64,000 nt of DNA from an uncultured Prevotella sp. (GCA_947167845.1 CAMVJQ010000001.1:1-64000); one strand, 5' to 3'; shown: positions 25,485 to 34,441, counted from the first letter of the stretch. Numbers and translations: made by a program. The notes: a model not told the origin generated them from the sequence alone.

Positions 25485-25726
25485 GGTCCGCATATACCCA
25501 TCGTACTCCTTACTGCGAAGACTATGAGCAGCGATGAACTGCAAGGGCTGGAGGCCGGAGCCGACGACTACATCACAAAGCCATTCAGCATGGATATACT
25601 CCGGAGCAGAGCGGGCTGTACGTCTCGGAGGTGGCATATAAGGTAGGGCTTTCGCCGCGTAACTTCACCAAGTACTTCAAGGAGGAGTTTGGCGCTACTC
25701 CCAAAGACTACCTGAACAGGGAATAG
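25485..25726 (+). pseudogene. Relic of a hybrid two-component regulator (receiver + AraC domain)
   Basis: The first part reads PIVLLTAKTMSSDE and GADDYITKPFSMDIL, the second half of a response-regulator receiver with its conserved Lys. After a frame change near 25605 it reads LYVSEVAYKVGLSPRNF and ends TPKDYLNRE-stop, the last helix-turn-helix of an AraC domain. The middle is deleted and the N-terminal sensor is absent. Such hybrid two-component proteins usually control polysaccharide loci in this phylum; none is adjacent here. Confidence 0.75.
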
Positions 25727-25744
25727 GATATGCCCCGCGCGGCA

Positions 25745-27370
25745 TCACTTCCCGGCTTTGTGCTGGATGGTAAAACCGTCGTAGCCGCTGAGGTCGCCAT
25801 CGATGAAGATCTTCTCGTTCTCCTGACAGCCCTTCAACTGCCAGTCGAGCCAGGCGCGCACCATACGGGCATTGGCACCGCCGTTGGGCTGTTCGTAAGT
25901 GCCGCCGTGTCCGCTCGTGGTGTTGTCGGCCAGAACGACTGTTACATTCTTGATAGCCTTATAGTCCATCTGTGCATTCTGCCAGGCCACGTCTGATGTT
26001 CCGCCCACGAGGTAGAGGATGGGGCCATGGAGGTTCTTGAGCGACTTGCGGCTGGCATCGGCCATCGTCATCTTGCCCATGCCGGCGTTCAGGATGAGAT
26101 AGGTCTTCAGTCTCGGGTCGGCGGCATTGGCCAATACCTGGGCACCGCCGCAGGAGTGCCCGGCAGCGGCAATCTTCTCCACGTCTATCTTATTATAATA
26201 AGGTGAGGCAGGGTCGGCGGCCTGCTGACAGATCCAGTCGAGAGCCTTCCTGACCATCGACGACGGGGTGTGCTGATCCTTCTCGTGCTGGGCCAGCATC
26301 TGCAGTTCGCCGATGGCCACGACCACATAGCCGTAGGACGCCACGTCGGCGAGCATATTCTCATAGCCGATGCTGGTGTCCATACAGCTACCGTTGCAGA
26401 AGACGAGCACGGGCAGTTTCTCCTTCTTCGGCTCGCCAGTGGCGAACATCATCGGGCGGCCCACGGTCATCGCGGCATCCATGTTGACCGGACGGTAGAC
26501 CACGAAGTCCTGCAGCGAGCGCTCGCGGAGGGCGATAGCCTTATGTGGGCCGCTGCCGCCGAAGTCGGGCACCTTCATCTGCTCAAAACTGACCGTCGGG
26601 TCTTCGTGCCTGAGATGACGGGCATAGAAGGCATCCATCGCCGGACGGGTGAACTCCAACTGCTTGTCGAAGGCTACGCCGTGGTCGCCATGCACCTTCA
26701 CGTAGTCGATGGCGGAACCGGCCTTCTGCATCTTCACGACCCAGTCCTCCGTCAGGTTGGGCTTCACCACCGGGTCCTCACCGCCCTGCAGCACGAGGAA
26801 GGGAATATCAGTTTTGCCGATATAGCCGATGGGCCACCACTCGGGATGCTTCGACCAGGGGATATTAGGATTGCCGATCTCCGTGGGGGGCGCACCGCCG
26901 GCGGCACAGGCCACTCCAGCCGTCAGTCCGGCCATCAGCGAGAGATGGCCTCCGGCGGAGTGGCCGTAGGTGCCGATGCGGTCCGGGTCGATGCCGAGCC
27001 GCTGGGCATTGGACTTCATCCACTTGACTGCCGCTTTTACATCTTCTATACAGGCTGGCATCGGGGCCTCCTGGACGAGTCGGTAGTTCATGTTCGCCAC
27101 CACGTAGCCCTTCATGGCGTAGTCGATCATCAGCGTGCGGTACACCATGTCGTTCTTCGAGCCTGTGCTCCAGCCGCCCCCGTGGATGATGAGGATGGCC
27201 GGACGGTCGGTCTTGGGGCCGAACTGCGGCTCTGCGAGGTCGAGCACAGTGCTCGGCCCCACGTCGGTGCGATACGCAATGTTCTCAGTCACGGTGATCT
27301 TCCTCTCCGTCTGAGCCGTCGTCAGCAGGGCTGCGCTCAGCAGGAGTCCTAAAAGCATAGTTCTTTTCAT
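25745..27370 (-). CDS. Secreted protein with two alpha/beta-hydrolase domains
   Basis: A 541-residue protein with signal peptide MKRTMLLGLLLSAALLTTAQ. The start is chosen for this leader and for its position 37 bp after the -7 box (CAAAGTTA at 27407-27414, minus strand). The N-terminal domain (to about 265) is BD-FAE/esterase-like with IIHGGGW and GHSAGGHL. The C-terminal domain (about 320-541) is another alpha/beta hydrolase with FCNGSC and GHSCGGAQ, resembling PAF-acetylhydrolase/chlorophyllase-like enzymes. Periplasmic hydrolysis of acyl esters, perhaps on plant polysaccharides, is plausible. Monocistronic and divergent from the inositol phosphate synthase gene. Confidence 0.85.
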   Translation of the reverse strand: MKRTMLLGLLLSAALLTTAQTERKITVTENIAYRTDVGPSTVLDLAEPQFGPKTDRPAILIIHGGGWSTGSKNDMVYRTLMIDYAMKGYVVANMNYRLVQEAPMPACIEDVKAAVKWMKSNAQRLGIDPDRIGTYGHSAGGHLSLMAGLTAGVACAAGGAPPTEIGNPNIPWSKHPEWWPIGYIGKTDIPFLVLQGGEDPVVKPNLTEDWVVKMQKAGSAIDYVKVHGDHGVAFDKQLEFTRPAMDAFYARHLRHEDPTVSFEQMKVPDFGGSGPHKAIALRERSLQDFVVYRPVNMDAAMTVGRPMMFATGEPKKEKLPVLVFCNGSCMDTSIGYENMLADVASYGYVVVAIGELQMLAQHEKDQHTPSSMVRKALDWICQQAADPASPYYNKIDVEKIAAAGHSCGGAQVLANAADPRLKTYLILNAGMGKMTMADASRKSLKNLHGPILYLVGGTSDVAWQNAQMDYKAIKNVTVVLADNTTSGHGGTYEQPNGGANARMVRAWLDWQLKGCQENEKIFIDGDLSGYDGFTIQHKAGK

Positions 27371-27656
27371 CTTTATAGTTTTATTGGTCGTTGAGTTTCT
27401 TGTGTGCAAAGTTATGAATAATTCTCCGAATCCCCGCACTTTTTGCCCGATTTCTTCGACCGCTATCCGTTCATAGCCGACCACATATAAGAGTGGCGTC
27501 AGAAAATCAATTGCCTGATAAGTAGCAATTTATGTCCCAATCGTTATATTTTCGTATAAAAAAAGGATTTAATGGGTCATTTGTGTGTCTATTTCTAAAA
27601 TAATGCTTATCTTTGCACACAAATTATCAATCATTCCGGAATTAAAAACAAAAACA

Positions 27657-28985
27657 ATGAATCAGACTAACGTAAGACCCGCTTCGGGCAGGTTGGGCAT
27701 TCTGGTAGTAGGCTGCGGTGCAGTATCCACTACATTCATGACAGGCGTATTGCTGGCTCGCAAGGGTCTCGGCAAACCTGTGGGTTCTTTCACTCAGTAT
27801 GATAAGGTCCGCGTGGGACGAGGTGCCGACAAGCAGTATCTGCACGTCGGCGAGATAGTACCCCTGGCCAGTCTCGATGACATCACGTTCGGCTGCTGGG
27901 ATGTCTATCCCCAGAATGCCTATCAGGCTGCGATGTACGCCGAGGTGCTGAAGGACAGGGACATCAACCAAGTGCGCGACGAACTGGAGCAGATCGTGCC
28001 GATGGCTGCCGCCTTCGACAAGAACTATGCCAAGCGCCTCGACGGTGACAACGTGAAGACGGGGCTCAGCCGCTGGGAGATGGTGGAGGCCCTGCGTGAG
28101 GACATCCGTCACTTCAAGGCCGAGAAGCAGGTGGAGCGTGTGGTCGTGCTCTGGGCAGCCTCTACGGAAATCTATGTGCCCGTCAGCGAGCAGGTACACT
28201 ATCGCCTGGCCGACCTCGAGGCCGCGATGAAGGCCGACGACCGCGAGCATATCGCCCCCTCGATGTGCTATGCCTACGCCGCCCTGAGCGAAGGTGCCCC
28301 CTTCATCATGGGTGCCCCCAACACGACGGTGGACATCCCGGCCATGTGGCAACTGGCTGAGAAGACCCGTATGCCGATTGCGGGCAAGGACTTCAAGACA
28401 GGCCAGACGCTGGTGAAGAGCGGCTTCGCTCCGATCATCGGCGTGCGCAGTCTGGGCCTCAACGGCTGGTTCTCCACCAACATCCTCGGCAACCGCGACG
28501 GACTCGTGCTCGACGAGCCGGCCAACTTCCGCACCAAGGAAGTGTCGAAACTCTCGACCCTGGAGACCATCCTGAAGCCAGAGTGGCAGCCCGACCTCTA
28601 TGGGCACGGCAATGATGAGGACACGCAGTACTATCACAAGGTGCGCATCAACTACTATCCGCCGCGCAACGACAACAAGGAGGGCTGGGACAACATCGAC
28701 ATCTTCGGCTGGCTGGGCTATCCCATGCAGATCAAGATCAACTTCCTCTGCCGCGACTCCATCCTGGCCGCGCCGCTCTGCCTCGACCTCTGTCTGCTCA
28801 GCGACCTCGCCGCCCGCGCAGGCCGCTACGGCACGCAGCGCTTCCTCTCCTTCTTCCTCAAGTCGCCGCAGCACGACTATACGCAGGGCGAGGAACCCGT
28901 CAACAACCTCTATCAGCAGTACACCATGCTGAAGAATGCCATCCGCGAGATGGGAGGCTACGAGGCCGACGAGGAAATAGATTAG
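27657..28985 (+). CDS. Inositol-3-phosphate synthase
   Basis: A 442-residue NAD-dependent myo-inositol-phosphate synthase, which converts glucose 6-phosphate to inositol 3-phosphate in the cytoplasm. Visible features are the Rossmann start LGILVVGCGAVSTTFMTG (residues about 12-29), the central PNTTVDIP segment, GKDFKTGQTLVKSGFAP, and LGLNGWFSTNILGNRDG. The ATG at 27657 follows a -7 box TATCTTTG at 27608-27615. In Bacteroidetes this enzyme feeds synthesis of inositol phospholipids; none of the other genes of that pathway is recognisable next to it. A peroxiredoxin gene follows 35 bp later. Confidence 0.93.
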   Translation: MNQTNVRPASGRLGILVVGCGAVSTTFMTGVLLARKGLGKPVGSFTQYDKVRVGRGADKQYLHVGEIVPLASLDDITFGCWDVYPQNAYQAAMYAEVLKDRDINQVRDELEQIVPMAAAFDKNYAKRLDGDNVKTGLSRWEMVEALREDIRHFKAEKQVERVVVLWAASTEIYVPVSEQVHYRLADLEAAMKADDREHIAPSMCYAYAALSEGAPFIMGAPNTTVDIPAMWQLAEKTRMPIAGKDFKTGQTLVKSGFAPIIGVRSLGLNGWFSTNILGNRDGLVLDEPANFRTKEVSKLSTLETILKPEWQPDLYGHGNDEDTQYYHKVRINYYPPRNDNKEGWDNIDIFGWLGYPMQIKINFLCRDSILAAPLCLDLCLLSDLAARAGRYGTQRFLSFFLKSPQHDYTQGEEPVNNLYQQYTMLKNAIREMGGYEADEEID

Positions 28986-29020
28986 AAGAAAAGCGATTTG
29001 CAGTCTAAAACGATATACGG

Positions 29021-29479
29021 ATGAATATTGGAGACAAAGCGCCCGAGGTATTGGGCAAAGACGAGAACGGACGGGAGATCCGCCTGAGCGATTTCAGAGG
29101 ACGCAAGTTGGTGCTGTATTTCTATCCGAAAGACAATACCAGTGGCTGCACATCCGAAGCCTGCAGCCTGCGTGATCACTATAGTGAACTGCAGGCAGCC
29201 GGCTACGAGGTGGTGGGCGTGAGCAAGGACTCTGCGACCTCACACCAGAAATTCAAGGAGAAGCACGGGCTGCCCTTCCCATTGATCGCCGACATCGATC
29301 ACACGCTGCTGGAGGCGATGGGGGCCTGGGGCGAAAAGTCGATGTACGGCAAGAAGGTGATGGGCACCATCCGCACCACCTTTATCATCAGCGAGGAGGG
29401 TGTGATCGAGCAGATCCTGACAGGCAAGCAGATCAAGACCAAGGAGCATGCCGGGCAGATCCTGCCCACAAGGGGTTAG
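29021..29479 (+). CDS. bcp: Bcp-type thiol peroxidase (peroxiredoxin)
   Basis: A 152-residue cytoplasmic peroxiredoxin that reduces peroxides with thioredoxin-type donors. YFYPKDNTSGCTSEAC contains the peroxidatic Cys and, five residues later, the resolving Cys typical of the Bcp/PrxQ group. TTFIISEEGVIEQI is the usual C-terminal block. Full length. It lies 35 bp after the inositol phosphate synthase gene in the same direction and may share its transcript. The stop codon is 13 bp from the end of the convergent pRiA4b-type gene. Confidence 0.92.
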   Translation: MNIGDKAPEVLGKDENGREIRLSDFRGRKLVLYFYPKDNTSGCTSEACSLRDHYSELQAAGYEVVGVSKDSATSHQKFKEKHGLPFPLIADIDHTLLEAMGAWGEKSMYGKKVMGTIRTTFIISEEGVIEQILTGKQIKTKEHAGQILPTRG

Positions 29480-29492
29480 ACCCTTGTGGGCT

Positions 29493-31370
29493 TTAGTTAC
29501 CTCTTCCGCAGCATTTCTTGTATTTCTTTCCACTGCCGCAGGGACAGGGATCGTTGCGGCCTGGGGTCTTTGTGGCAATGAAAGGCTTATTGGGAGCCAG
29601 CCAGTCGTAGGTGCTCATATAGTCCGGCTCGTCATCATCAGGACGGAAGTAGCGGCCCAGCACATTGTTTTTGTGTTTAGCCTTATGGCCGAAGTCGGAA
29701 ATCATGACGCCTGTCTCGGCTGGCGTGTGCCCACGGAGTTGCCAGCGAGGCATGTTGTTCAGATAGCAGTCCATCTGTCGCATGGCTTCAGCATATAAAT
29801 CCTTGTCGATCATCAAGGCATCCAGTACGTCCAGCATGTACTCCTCTGGCTTTTCGCTGTCCTGCTCACCCTGGTGCTGGGCCAAATACCAGAGTACATG
29901 GCAGACGTGCATGATGTCTCCTTGAAGCAGTTCAAGTTCCTTTTGGAGGAAGGTCTCAAAGTGTTCCTTATAACTGTTTGGAATCTCAGGGATGGGCTGC
30001 TGCCCGGCAAGCATGAGTTCGTCGATGCTGTCGAATTTACGATAGTCGGGAGTCACATTGTCGTGCCTGCTTATTTCCTTCATGAGTTCATTATAGTAAA
30101 CCCATTCGTAGGGTGTAGCATAGAACACGTCATCGTCGCTTTCCGGGTTGTCACACATCTTATTGCCGTATGTCATGCACTTTATATACAGTGAGGTGTT
30201 TTCCAATGCTTCGAGCTGTCGGCCGATGCTCTTCATGCTGCCAGCCCCAAGCGACACCAGCGTCTGCTTCATGGTGGTGCGGCTGATGCGTCCGTACATA
30301 TTACAGATACCTGCAATCAGGTTCTCCATGTTCATTCGTGCGTTTTCATCTTCGTCCTCTATCACTTCGTAGATGTATGGCTTGACGGCATCCATCAGGT
30401 CGGCAGGCAACTGGATGTATTCCATTCCGTCCTTGTCACATCGTCTGCGGGCCAGTCCGTAGGACTCCATGGTGGTCTCGGCGAAGTCCCCATAGACATC
30501 CTGCAGATGGCCTTTTGTGGGGTTCTCCAACTGTTGTTGTAGCAATGCCAGATCGTAGGCGGGCAGCATGCCCAGCAGTTCGCGTGGGTGGTTCAGTATC
30601 TCCGTAACCAGTTCATTGCGCCGGCCTTTCTCGTCTTTTTCTAAGTCTATCTCGAATCCCATGTCGTAGGCATATTCCTCCAGTGTGTCCAGATTCATCC
30701 AACTCATACATTCGTCGAGTGTCGTGTCCTCAGCCGCCTCTGGGTCTGTCTTGTTGAGGGGATCCTCGTCGTCCCAATCATCCTCGTCGTCCCAATCAGG
30801 GTCATCGCAAAGGTCATCGATATAGTTTTCCACATAGCCGTTAGGGTCGAATTCTTCGTTCTCCGCCAGTCCCAGCCAGTCACGATAGTCGTGGGCCTCC
30901 TCGCTGTCGGGCTCTTCGCGCAGCACCTGCTTCATGCGCTCGTAGCGGACGGAGCCTCCACAGTCCTCTGGCGGGCAGGTACCTCTGCCTCCTTGCATGA
31001 GCCAGGTGCTGCAGGCGGCATCCTCATCGATGCGCTCCACGGTGATGTCGTGTACCCAGTCGTCGCCGAAGTCATAGAGGTAGATGAATTGCTTCAGTTT
31101 CTTTTCCTTCAGGAATTTGCCGACCTTCGTTTTGGATGCGTCGAGCGGTATCTGCCGCAAGCCGTCGCCATTGCGCTCAATATCTGTGATGGTCCATCCT
31201 CGGCTGTATGGCTCTTTCTGGAATTGGTAGAGGTGCTCGTTATACCATCCGAAGTCGGCCTGTATGGCTTTATGGAGTTCCTCAAACGTGAAGTTGCCTG
31301 GTATGACGATTCTTCGCCACACGGGAGGGTTATTGATGCCCCTCAGTTGGATTTTCAGGTGTATAGTCAT
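29493..31370 (-). CDS. pRiA4b ORF-3-like protein with C-terminal SEC-C motif
   Basis: A 625-residue protein. Residues 1-190 match the plasmid pRiA4b ORF-3 family (INNPPVWRRIVIPGNFTF...LYDFGDDWVHDI), a fold once linked to transposon passengers but mostly of unknown function. An acidic stretch of about 200-225 (DWDDEDDWDDEDP) follows. The middle, about 225-590, is helical and unassigned. The C-terminus GRNDPCPCGSGKKYKKCC is a complete SEC-C zinc-binding motif. Probably cytoplasmic, with no signal peptide. Role unknown. Confidence 0.85.
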   Translation of the reverse strand: MTIHLKIQLRGINNPPVWRRIVIPGNFTFEELHKAIQADFGWYNEHLYQFQKEPYSRGWTITDIERNGDGLRQIPLDASKTKVGKFLKEKKLKQFIYLYDFGDDWVHDITVERIDEDAACSTWLMQGGRGTCPPEDCGGSVRYERMKQVLREEPDSEEAHDYRDWLGLAENEEFDPNGYVENYIDDLCDDPDWDDEDDWDDEDPLNKTDPEAAEDTTLDECMSWMNLDTLEEYAYDMGFEIDLEKDEKGRRNELVTEILNHPRELLGMLPAYDLALLQQQLENPTKGHLQDVYGDFAETTMESYGLARRRCDKDGMEYIQLPADLMDAVKPYIYEVIEDEDENARMNMENLIAGICNMYGRISRTTMKQTLVSLGAGSMKSIGRQLEALENTSLYIKCMTYGNKMCDNPESDDDVFYATPYEWVYYNELMKEISRHDNVTPDYRKFDSIDELMLAGQQPIPEIPNSYKEHFETFLQKELELLQGDIMHVCHVLWYLAQHQGEQDSEKPEEYMLDVLDALMIDKDLYAEAMRQMDCYLNNMPRWQLRGHTPAETGVMISDFGHKAKHKNNVLGRYFRPDDDEPDYMSTYDWLAPNKPFIATKTPGRNDPCPCGSGKKYKKCCGRGN

Positions 31371-31418
31371 TGTCGTATATGATTCTTCCTTGCTGATTTT
31401 CGTATCTTTGCCGGCAAA

Positions 31419-31748
31419 CTATGGCTCCCAGAGATGCCGTTGCATATCCACGTGGCCGTTGGGCTTGAAGGTGATGCCCTCTTCTTCGAGGAGAGCCCTC
31501 TGTCGGCTCCATCCTGGGGCTGTGCGGCCCTCCTTGTTGACTACGCGATGGCAGGGCAGGGTGGCGGCTCCGGGCGTGTAGCGCAGCGTGCGGCCTACCA
31601 TCCGCGAGTGGCTGGGCCAGCCGGCCCAGGCGGCGATGATGCCATAGGTGGTGACCTTCCCGCTGGGTATCTGGCTGACGATATTGAGCACGTCGCCTGC
31701 GAATGTCTGCGCCTGTTCGGGCGACATCTTGTCAGGATAGTCTTTCAT
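31419..31748 (-). CDS. Short MGMT-family DNA alkyl-repair or base-flipping protein
   Basis: A 109-residue protein equal to the C-terminal DNA-binding/active-site domain of O6-methylguanine methyltransferase. It has IPSGKVTTYGIIA (helix-turn-helix entry), the arginine-finger region SRMVGRTL, and LPCHRVV with the acceptor Cys present. Alkyltransferase-like proteins replace that Cys with Trp, so this one could still accept alkyl groups, although it lacks the usual N-terminal domain. It sits 48 bp upstream of the pRiA4b-type gene on the same strand. Confidence 0.85.
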   Translation of the reverse strand: MKDYPDKMSPEQAQTFAGDVLNIVSQIPSGKVTTYGIIAAWAGWPSHSRMVGRTLRYTPGAATLPCHRVVNKEGRTAPGWSRQRALLEEEGITFKPNGHVDMQRHLWEP

Positions 31749-31786
31749 TCGCGCCTTTTCATCGACTAACGTTTCATCAGGGGGAT

Positions 31787-32368
31787 TTAGATGAGGGCCC
31801 TTTTACGCATCTCCCAGAAGCACTCTTGTGTGGCGTCGATGTCGCTCATGGCATTGTGGGCTCCCTCGAAGTCGTGTCCGAAGAGTTTCACGTAGAGTTC
31901 CATCAGTTTGGGCCACTTGTAGCCGTATTTGCCTGGAATCTTGCAGAAGTTGGTGCCAGCCTGCATCGTGCAGAAGGTGCGCTTGGAGGTCATCACGTCA
32001 GGACGATTCAGGCGGACGAGTTCTGCGCCGACGATGTTCTGGTCGAAACTGATGTTGTGGCCCACGATGAAGGTGGCCTTGTCGAAATCTGCCATGAACT
32101 CATCGATGACCTCCGCCAGGTCGCGCCCCTCCTCTAAGGCTTTCTCTGTGGTGATGCCGTGAACGCTGGCTGCTTCAGCGGGAATCTTGAAGCCCACGGG
32201 CCTGACGATGTAGTCATGCTGGGCCATCTTGTTACCCTCACTGTCCATCAGTATCCAGCCCAGTTGCACCAGCCGGGGCCAGTTGTCAGTGTCTGTCGTT
32301 GGTGCCTTATAGTTACGGGGCACCCCAGTTGTCTCCGTGTCGAAGAAGATGTAAAGTTTGTCTGCCAT
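31787..32368 (-). CDS. DnaQ-like 3'-5' exonuclease
   Basis: A 193-residue DEDDh-type exonuclease. ExoI FFDTETTG is at residues 8-15, ExoII GHNISFDQN near 102, and ExoIII HNAMSDIDAT near 170 with the catalytic His and Asp. The size fits a stand-alone proofreading or repair exonuclease rather than a polymerase domain. Its promoter is visible (CAAAGGTA at 32402-32409, minus strand). The MGMT-like gene follows 38 bp downstream, so a small DNA-repair transcript is possible. Confidence 0.9.
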   Translation of the reverse strand: MADKLYIFFDTETTGVPRNYKAPTTDTDNWPRLVQLGWILMDSEGNKMAQHDYIVRPVGFKIPAEAASVHGITTEKALEEGRDLAEVIDEFMADFDKATFIVGHNISFDQNIVGAELVRLNRPDVMTSKRTFCTMQAGTNFCKIPGKYGYKWPKLMELYVKLFGHDFEGAHNAMSDIDATQECFWEMRKRALI

Positions 32369-32394
32369 TGGCTTGCGCTTTTATGATGATTTAA

Positions 32395-32718
32395 TTGGAT
32401 ACAAAGGTACGAAGAATCCCGCTTAAATCAATAAGAAAGTTCTATTTTAACAAATATTATAGGGCGTTACCTGGCCGATATGAAGCGTCGTCTGACTTTT
32501 TTTCGTTACGAGGGTTATTTTTTCTGTTTTCTCTGTGGTTTGGATGGTTTATGTATGAGGTTTATCAGGTCAACACGGATGCCTTACACGAAGGTCTCTT
32601 CTGGGGCGGTTGTGTCGGAGGTGTCATCGGAGCCATCGCCGGATATAAAGTCCACTTCAGGACCCAGCGCCAATATCAGGACATCATCGACCAGATAGAG
32701 GACGTGACGGAAGAGTAA
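32395..32718 (+). CDS. Small putative membrane protein, start uncertain, possible frameshift
   Basis: The frame encodes RGLFFLFSLWFGWFMYEVY, then FWGGCVGGVIGAIAGYKV and a charged tail QDIIDQIEDVTEE, so two membrane helices and a cytoplasmic end. There is no in-frame ATG before the first helix; the frame opens from a TTG inside the promoter of the divergent exonuclease gene. An ATG at 32480 (MKRRLTFF) lies in another frame and would join this one by a -1 slip in the seven T residues at 32497-32503. It is either a decayed gene, a sequencing error or a real slippage. Family not recognised. Confidence 0.35.
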   Translation: MDTKVRRIPLKSIRKFYFNKYYRALPGRYEASSDFFSLRGLFFLFSLWFGWFMYEVYQVNTDALHEGLFWGGCVGGVIGAIAGYKVHFRTQRQYQDIIDQIEDVTEE

Positions 32719-32825
32719 GAACGAAATGGTTTGCCAATGACGTCGAGCAGTCAACAAAAACGCTTCATTTTAGCAAATATTATGGGGATTTTCCGAAAAA
32801 GTGGTATTATTCGAATAATTATATG

Positions 32826-32871
32826 TAACTTTGCCGACGAATGTTATACAACAGGCGAAAAACGCCTGTTG
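32826..32871 (+). promoter_or_regulatory. Promoter and 5'-UTR hairpin of the gene at 32922
   Basis: The -7 box TAACTTTG is at 32826-32833. The transcript leader would contain CAACAGGCG-AAAAA-CGCCTGTTG (32849-32871), a perfect 9-bp stem directly at its 5' end, then a weaker AGGC/GCCT stem. It might protect or regulate the mRNA. Confidence 0.5.
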
Positions 32872-32921
32872 GAGGCAAAGCGCCTGAGATACTCAACAGA
32901 TAAAAAACAGGAACAGCAGGT

Positions 32922-33710
32922 ATGAATGTAAAGTTGCACACCCCCAAAAGTTTACAGAGCGGCAGTGGATTGTCTTCTTTGAAGCAATTGTTCTTGTCGC
33001 TCATTGCTACCACCATTTCCATTGTCCTTACTTTCGGCACGGCGGCATTGATAGACGGTTGCAAGAAAGCCGACGAGAAGCGTGAAATGGTCATGATGAT
33101 ACTCAACGACATGTCTAACTCCATCGCCCATGTTGAGGAAATCGACTCAGCAGCGTCTCGGGTTTTTGAGACACAGATAGACATCCTCCATCATCCGGAA
33201 ACCTTCGACACGAAGAAATATGACCTCGTATTGGTGCAGGCGGCCTATCTCAATCCCACTTCAAACACGGTGGAAAACATATTTTCCTCTAACGTTGAGA
33301 CCATCAATATTCTGGGCAATATCACTTTTACCGAGATGGTTTCGGAGTTCTATTTACTGCGGCAGCAATATTCTGACATCATTGACAAGGAGTACAGCAA
33401 AATGTTTGATGGGGAAAACAGCATTCTTGACTCTTACGATAACTTGAGGAAATACGATCTGTCGGAACTTCTATCTGTTTGTGAGAGTTTTCTGATGCAG
33501 CAAAAGAAGGTGCTCAGGCTTTGTCAGCAGATGATGGACGTGAGCGATGAAGACCTGGCAGCCTTTGCTCGCGTGCGACAGGAACTGAAAGAAAGCATAG
33601 ACAGCAAACTGCCGGAAGAAAACTTTAAAGCCATCATAGAGCGCAAGACCCGTTTCCAGCAGGCTGTTGATGCAAGTAGTCGTCAAAAGTCACCTGCAGC
33701 CACAGATTAA
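32922..33710 (+). CDS. Hypothetical membrane-anchored protein
   Basis: A 262-residue protein of unknown family. One membrane helix is at about 21-43 (LFLSLIATTISIVLTFGTAAL), followed by an extracytoplasmic helical region rich in charged residues with coiled-coil character (EKREMVMMILNDMSNSIAHVEEID and later QELKESIDSKLPEENFK). No catalytic motif is visible. Base composition is noticeably more A/T-rich than its neighbours, hinting at acquisition. Probably monocistronic, from the promoter at 32826. Confidence 0.75.
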   Translation: MNVKLHTPKSLQSGSGLSSLKQLFLSLIATTISIVLTFGTAALIDGCKKADEKREMVMMILNDMSNSIAHVEEIDSAASRVFETQIDILHHPETFDTKKYDLVLVQAAYLNPTSNTVENIFSSNVETINILGNITFTEMVSEFYLLRQQYSDIIDKEYSKMFDGENSILDSYDNLRKYDLSELLSVCESFLMQQKKVLRLCQQMMDVSDEDLAAFARVRQELKESIDSKLPEENFKAIIERKTRFQQAVDASSRQKSPAATD

Positions 33711-33944
33711 CCGCATTATAATTTCAAGCAGAAGTTATCTATTAAGTACCTCGGAATGGCAGGAGGGTAAGGGGGAAGGAGAAACTGATGCCTGAATGCG
33801 ACATAGCACTGGAACTTGCGCGACTCCACAGATTACGATGTATCTTGCATAAAAGCTTGTATCATTTTGAAACAAATCAGTATAATTGTTTGGAAGTTAT
33901 GGAAAATAATCGTAACTTTGCGGCGGAATAAAAACACGAATGTC

Positions 33945-34154
33945 ATGTGTAGAGTAACAGTAGAAGTTAATCAAGATGTGCTGCGTGACATGCGTCCCGA
34001 CTTGGATAGCATGACCGCCATCCGCCTTTGGGCACAGAAGATAATAGACCTGCACATCCAACAGATGGAAATAGAGGATGATGAGACCATGAGCATAGAA
34101 GAGGCTCGTGAGATGACTTTGGCAGCGGTAAGGGAAGAGTACGCTAAAGCATGA
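33945..34154 (+). CDS. Putative antitoxin of a RelE/ParE-type pair
   Basis: A 69-residue acidic protein (MCRVTVEVNQDVLRDMRPDL...). The start ATG at 33945 lies 25 bp after a -7 box TAACTTTG (33913-33920). A ribbon-like N-terminus followed by an acidic, helical tail (EIEDDETMSIEEARE) is typical of antitoxins. Its stop overlaps the next start by 4 nt (ATGA), the usual coupling of type II toxin-antitoxin pairs. Specific antitoxin family not recognised. Confidence 0.65.
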   Translation: MCRVTVEVNQDVLRDMRPDLDSMTAIRLWAQKIIDLHIQQMEIEDDETMSIEEAREMTLAAVREEYAKA

Positions 34155-34441
34155 AGTACGTCATCAGAAAGCGTTGTGCCCAAAAGATAACTACGTTCTA
34201 TCGAAATGTATCTAAAAAGTACAAGCATACGTACTCTTTGGAGCTGATGGAAAAGAACGTAATTGATGCTTATGACGCTATGTACCAGATAGAGATGACT
34301 CTTCATAGACGAATACCTACGATAGCCAGGTGGAAAGGCTATCACATGGCAAACACCGATAAGTGGTATTATGCTTATACAATCGACGGGGATACCGTTA
34401 CTGTGGTGGATGCATGCCATGCACAAAACATGCACGACTAA
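34151..34441 (+). CDS. Putative RelE/ParE-family toxin
   Basis: A 96-residue basic protein starting MKYVIRKRCAQKITTFYRNV, a helix as in RelE/ParE proteins, with a middle ARWKGYHMANTDKWYYAYTIDGD and a final beta hairpin (TVTVVDACHAQN). Small size, charge and position right after a small acidic gene support a type II toxin. Whether it would cleave mRNA (RelE) or inhibit gyrase (ParE) cannot be told from sequence. The pair is A/T-rich relative to surrounding genes. Confidence 0.65.
   Translation: MKYVIRKRCAQKITTFYRNVSKKYKHTYSLELMEKNVIDAYDAMYQIEMTLHRRIPTIARWKGYHMANTDKWYYAYTIDGDTVTVVDACHAQNMHD

Noticed and set aside
25419..25646. Frame that looks like a complete small response regulator
   Set aside because: Its start lies inside the GTTGTAAC palindrome and only the second half of a receiver is present before a frame break, so it is treated as a relic.
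29493..31370. pRiA4b ORF-3 domain as evidence of a transposon here
   Set aside because: The domain is widespread in chromosomes, the gene is intact among housekeeping genes, and no transposase or terminal repeats are present.
31401..31412. TATCTTTG on the plus strand between the pRiA4b-type and MGMT-like genes, pointing antisense into the latter
   Set aside because: No properly spaced -33 element and no gene downstream; likely a chance match.
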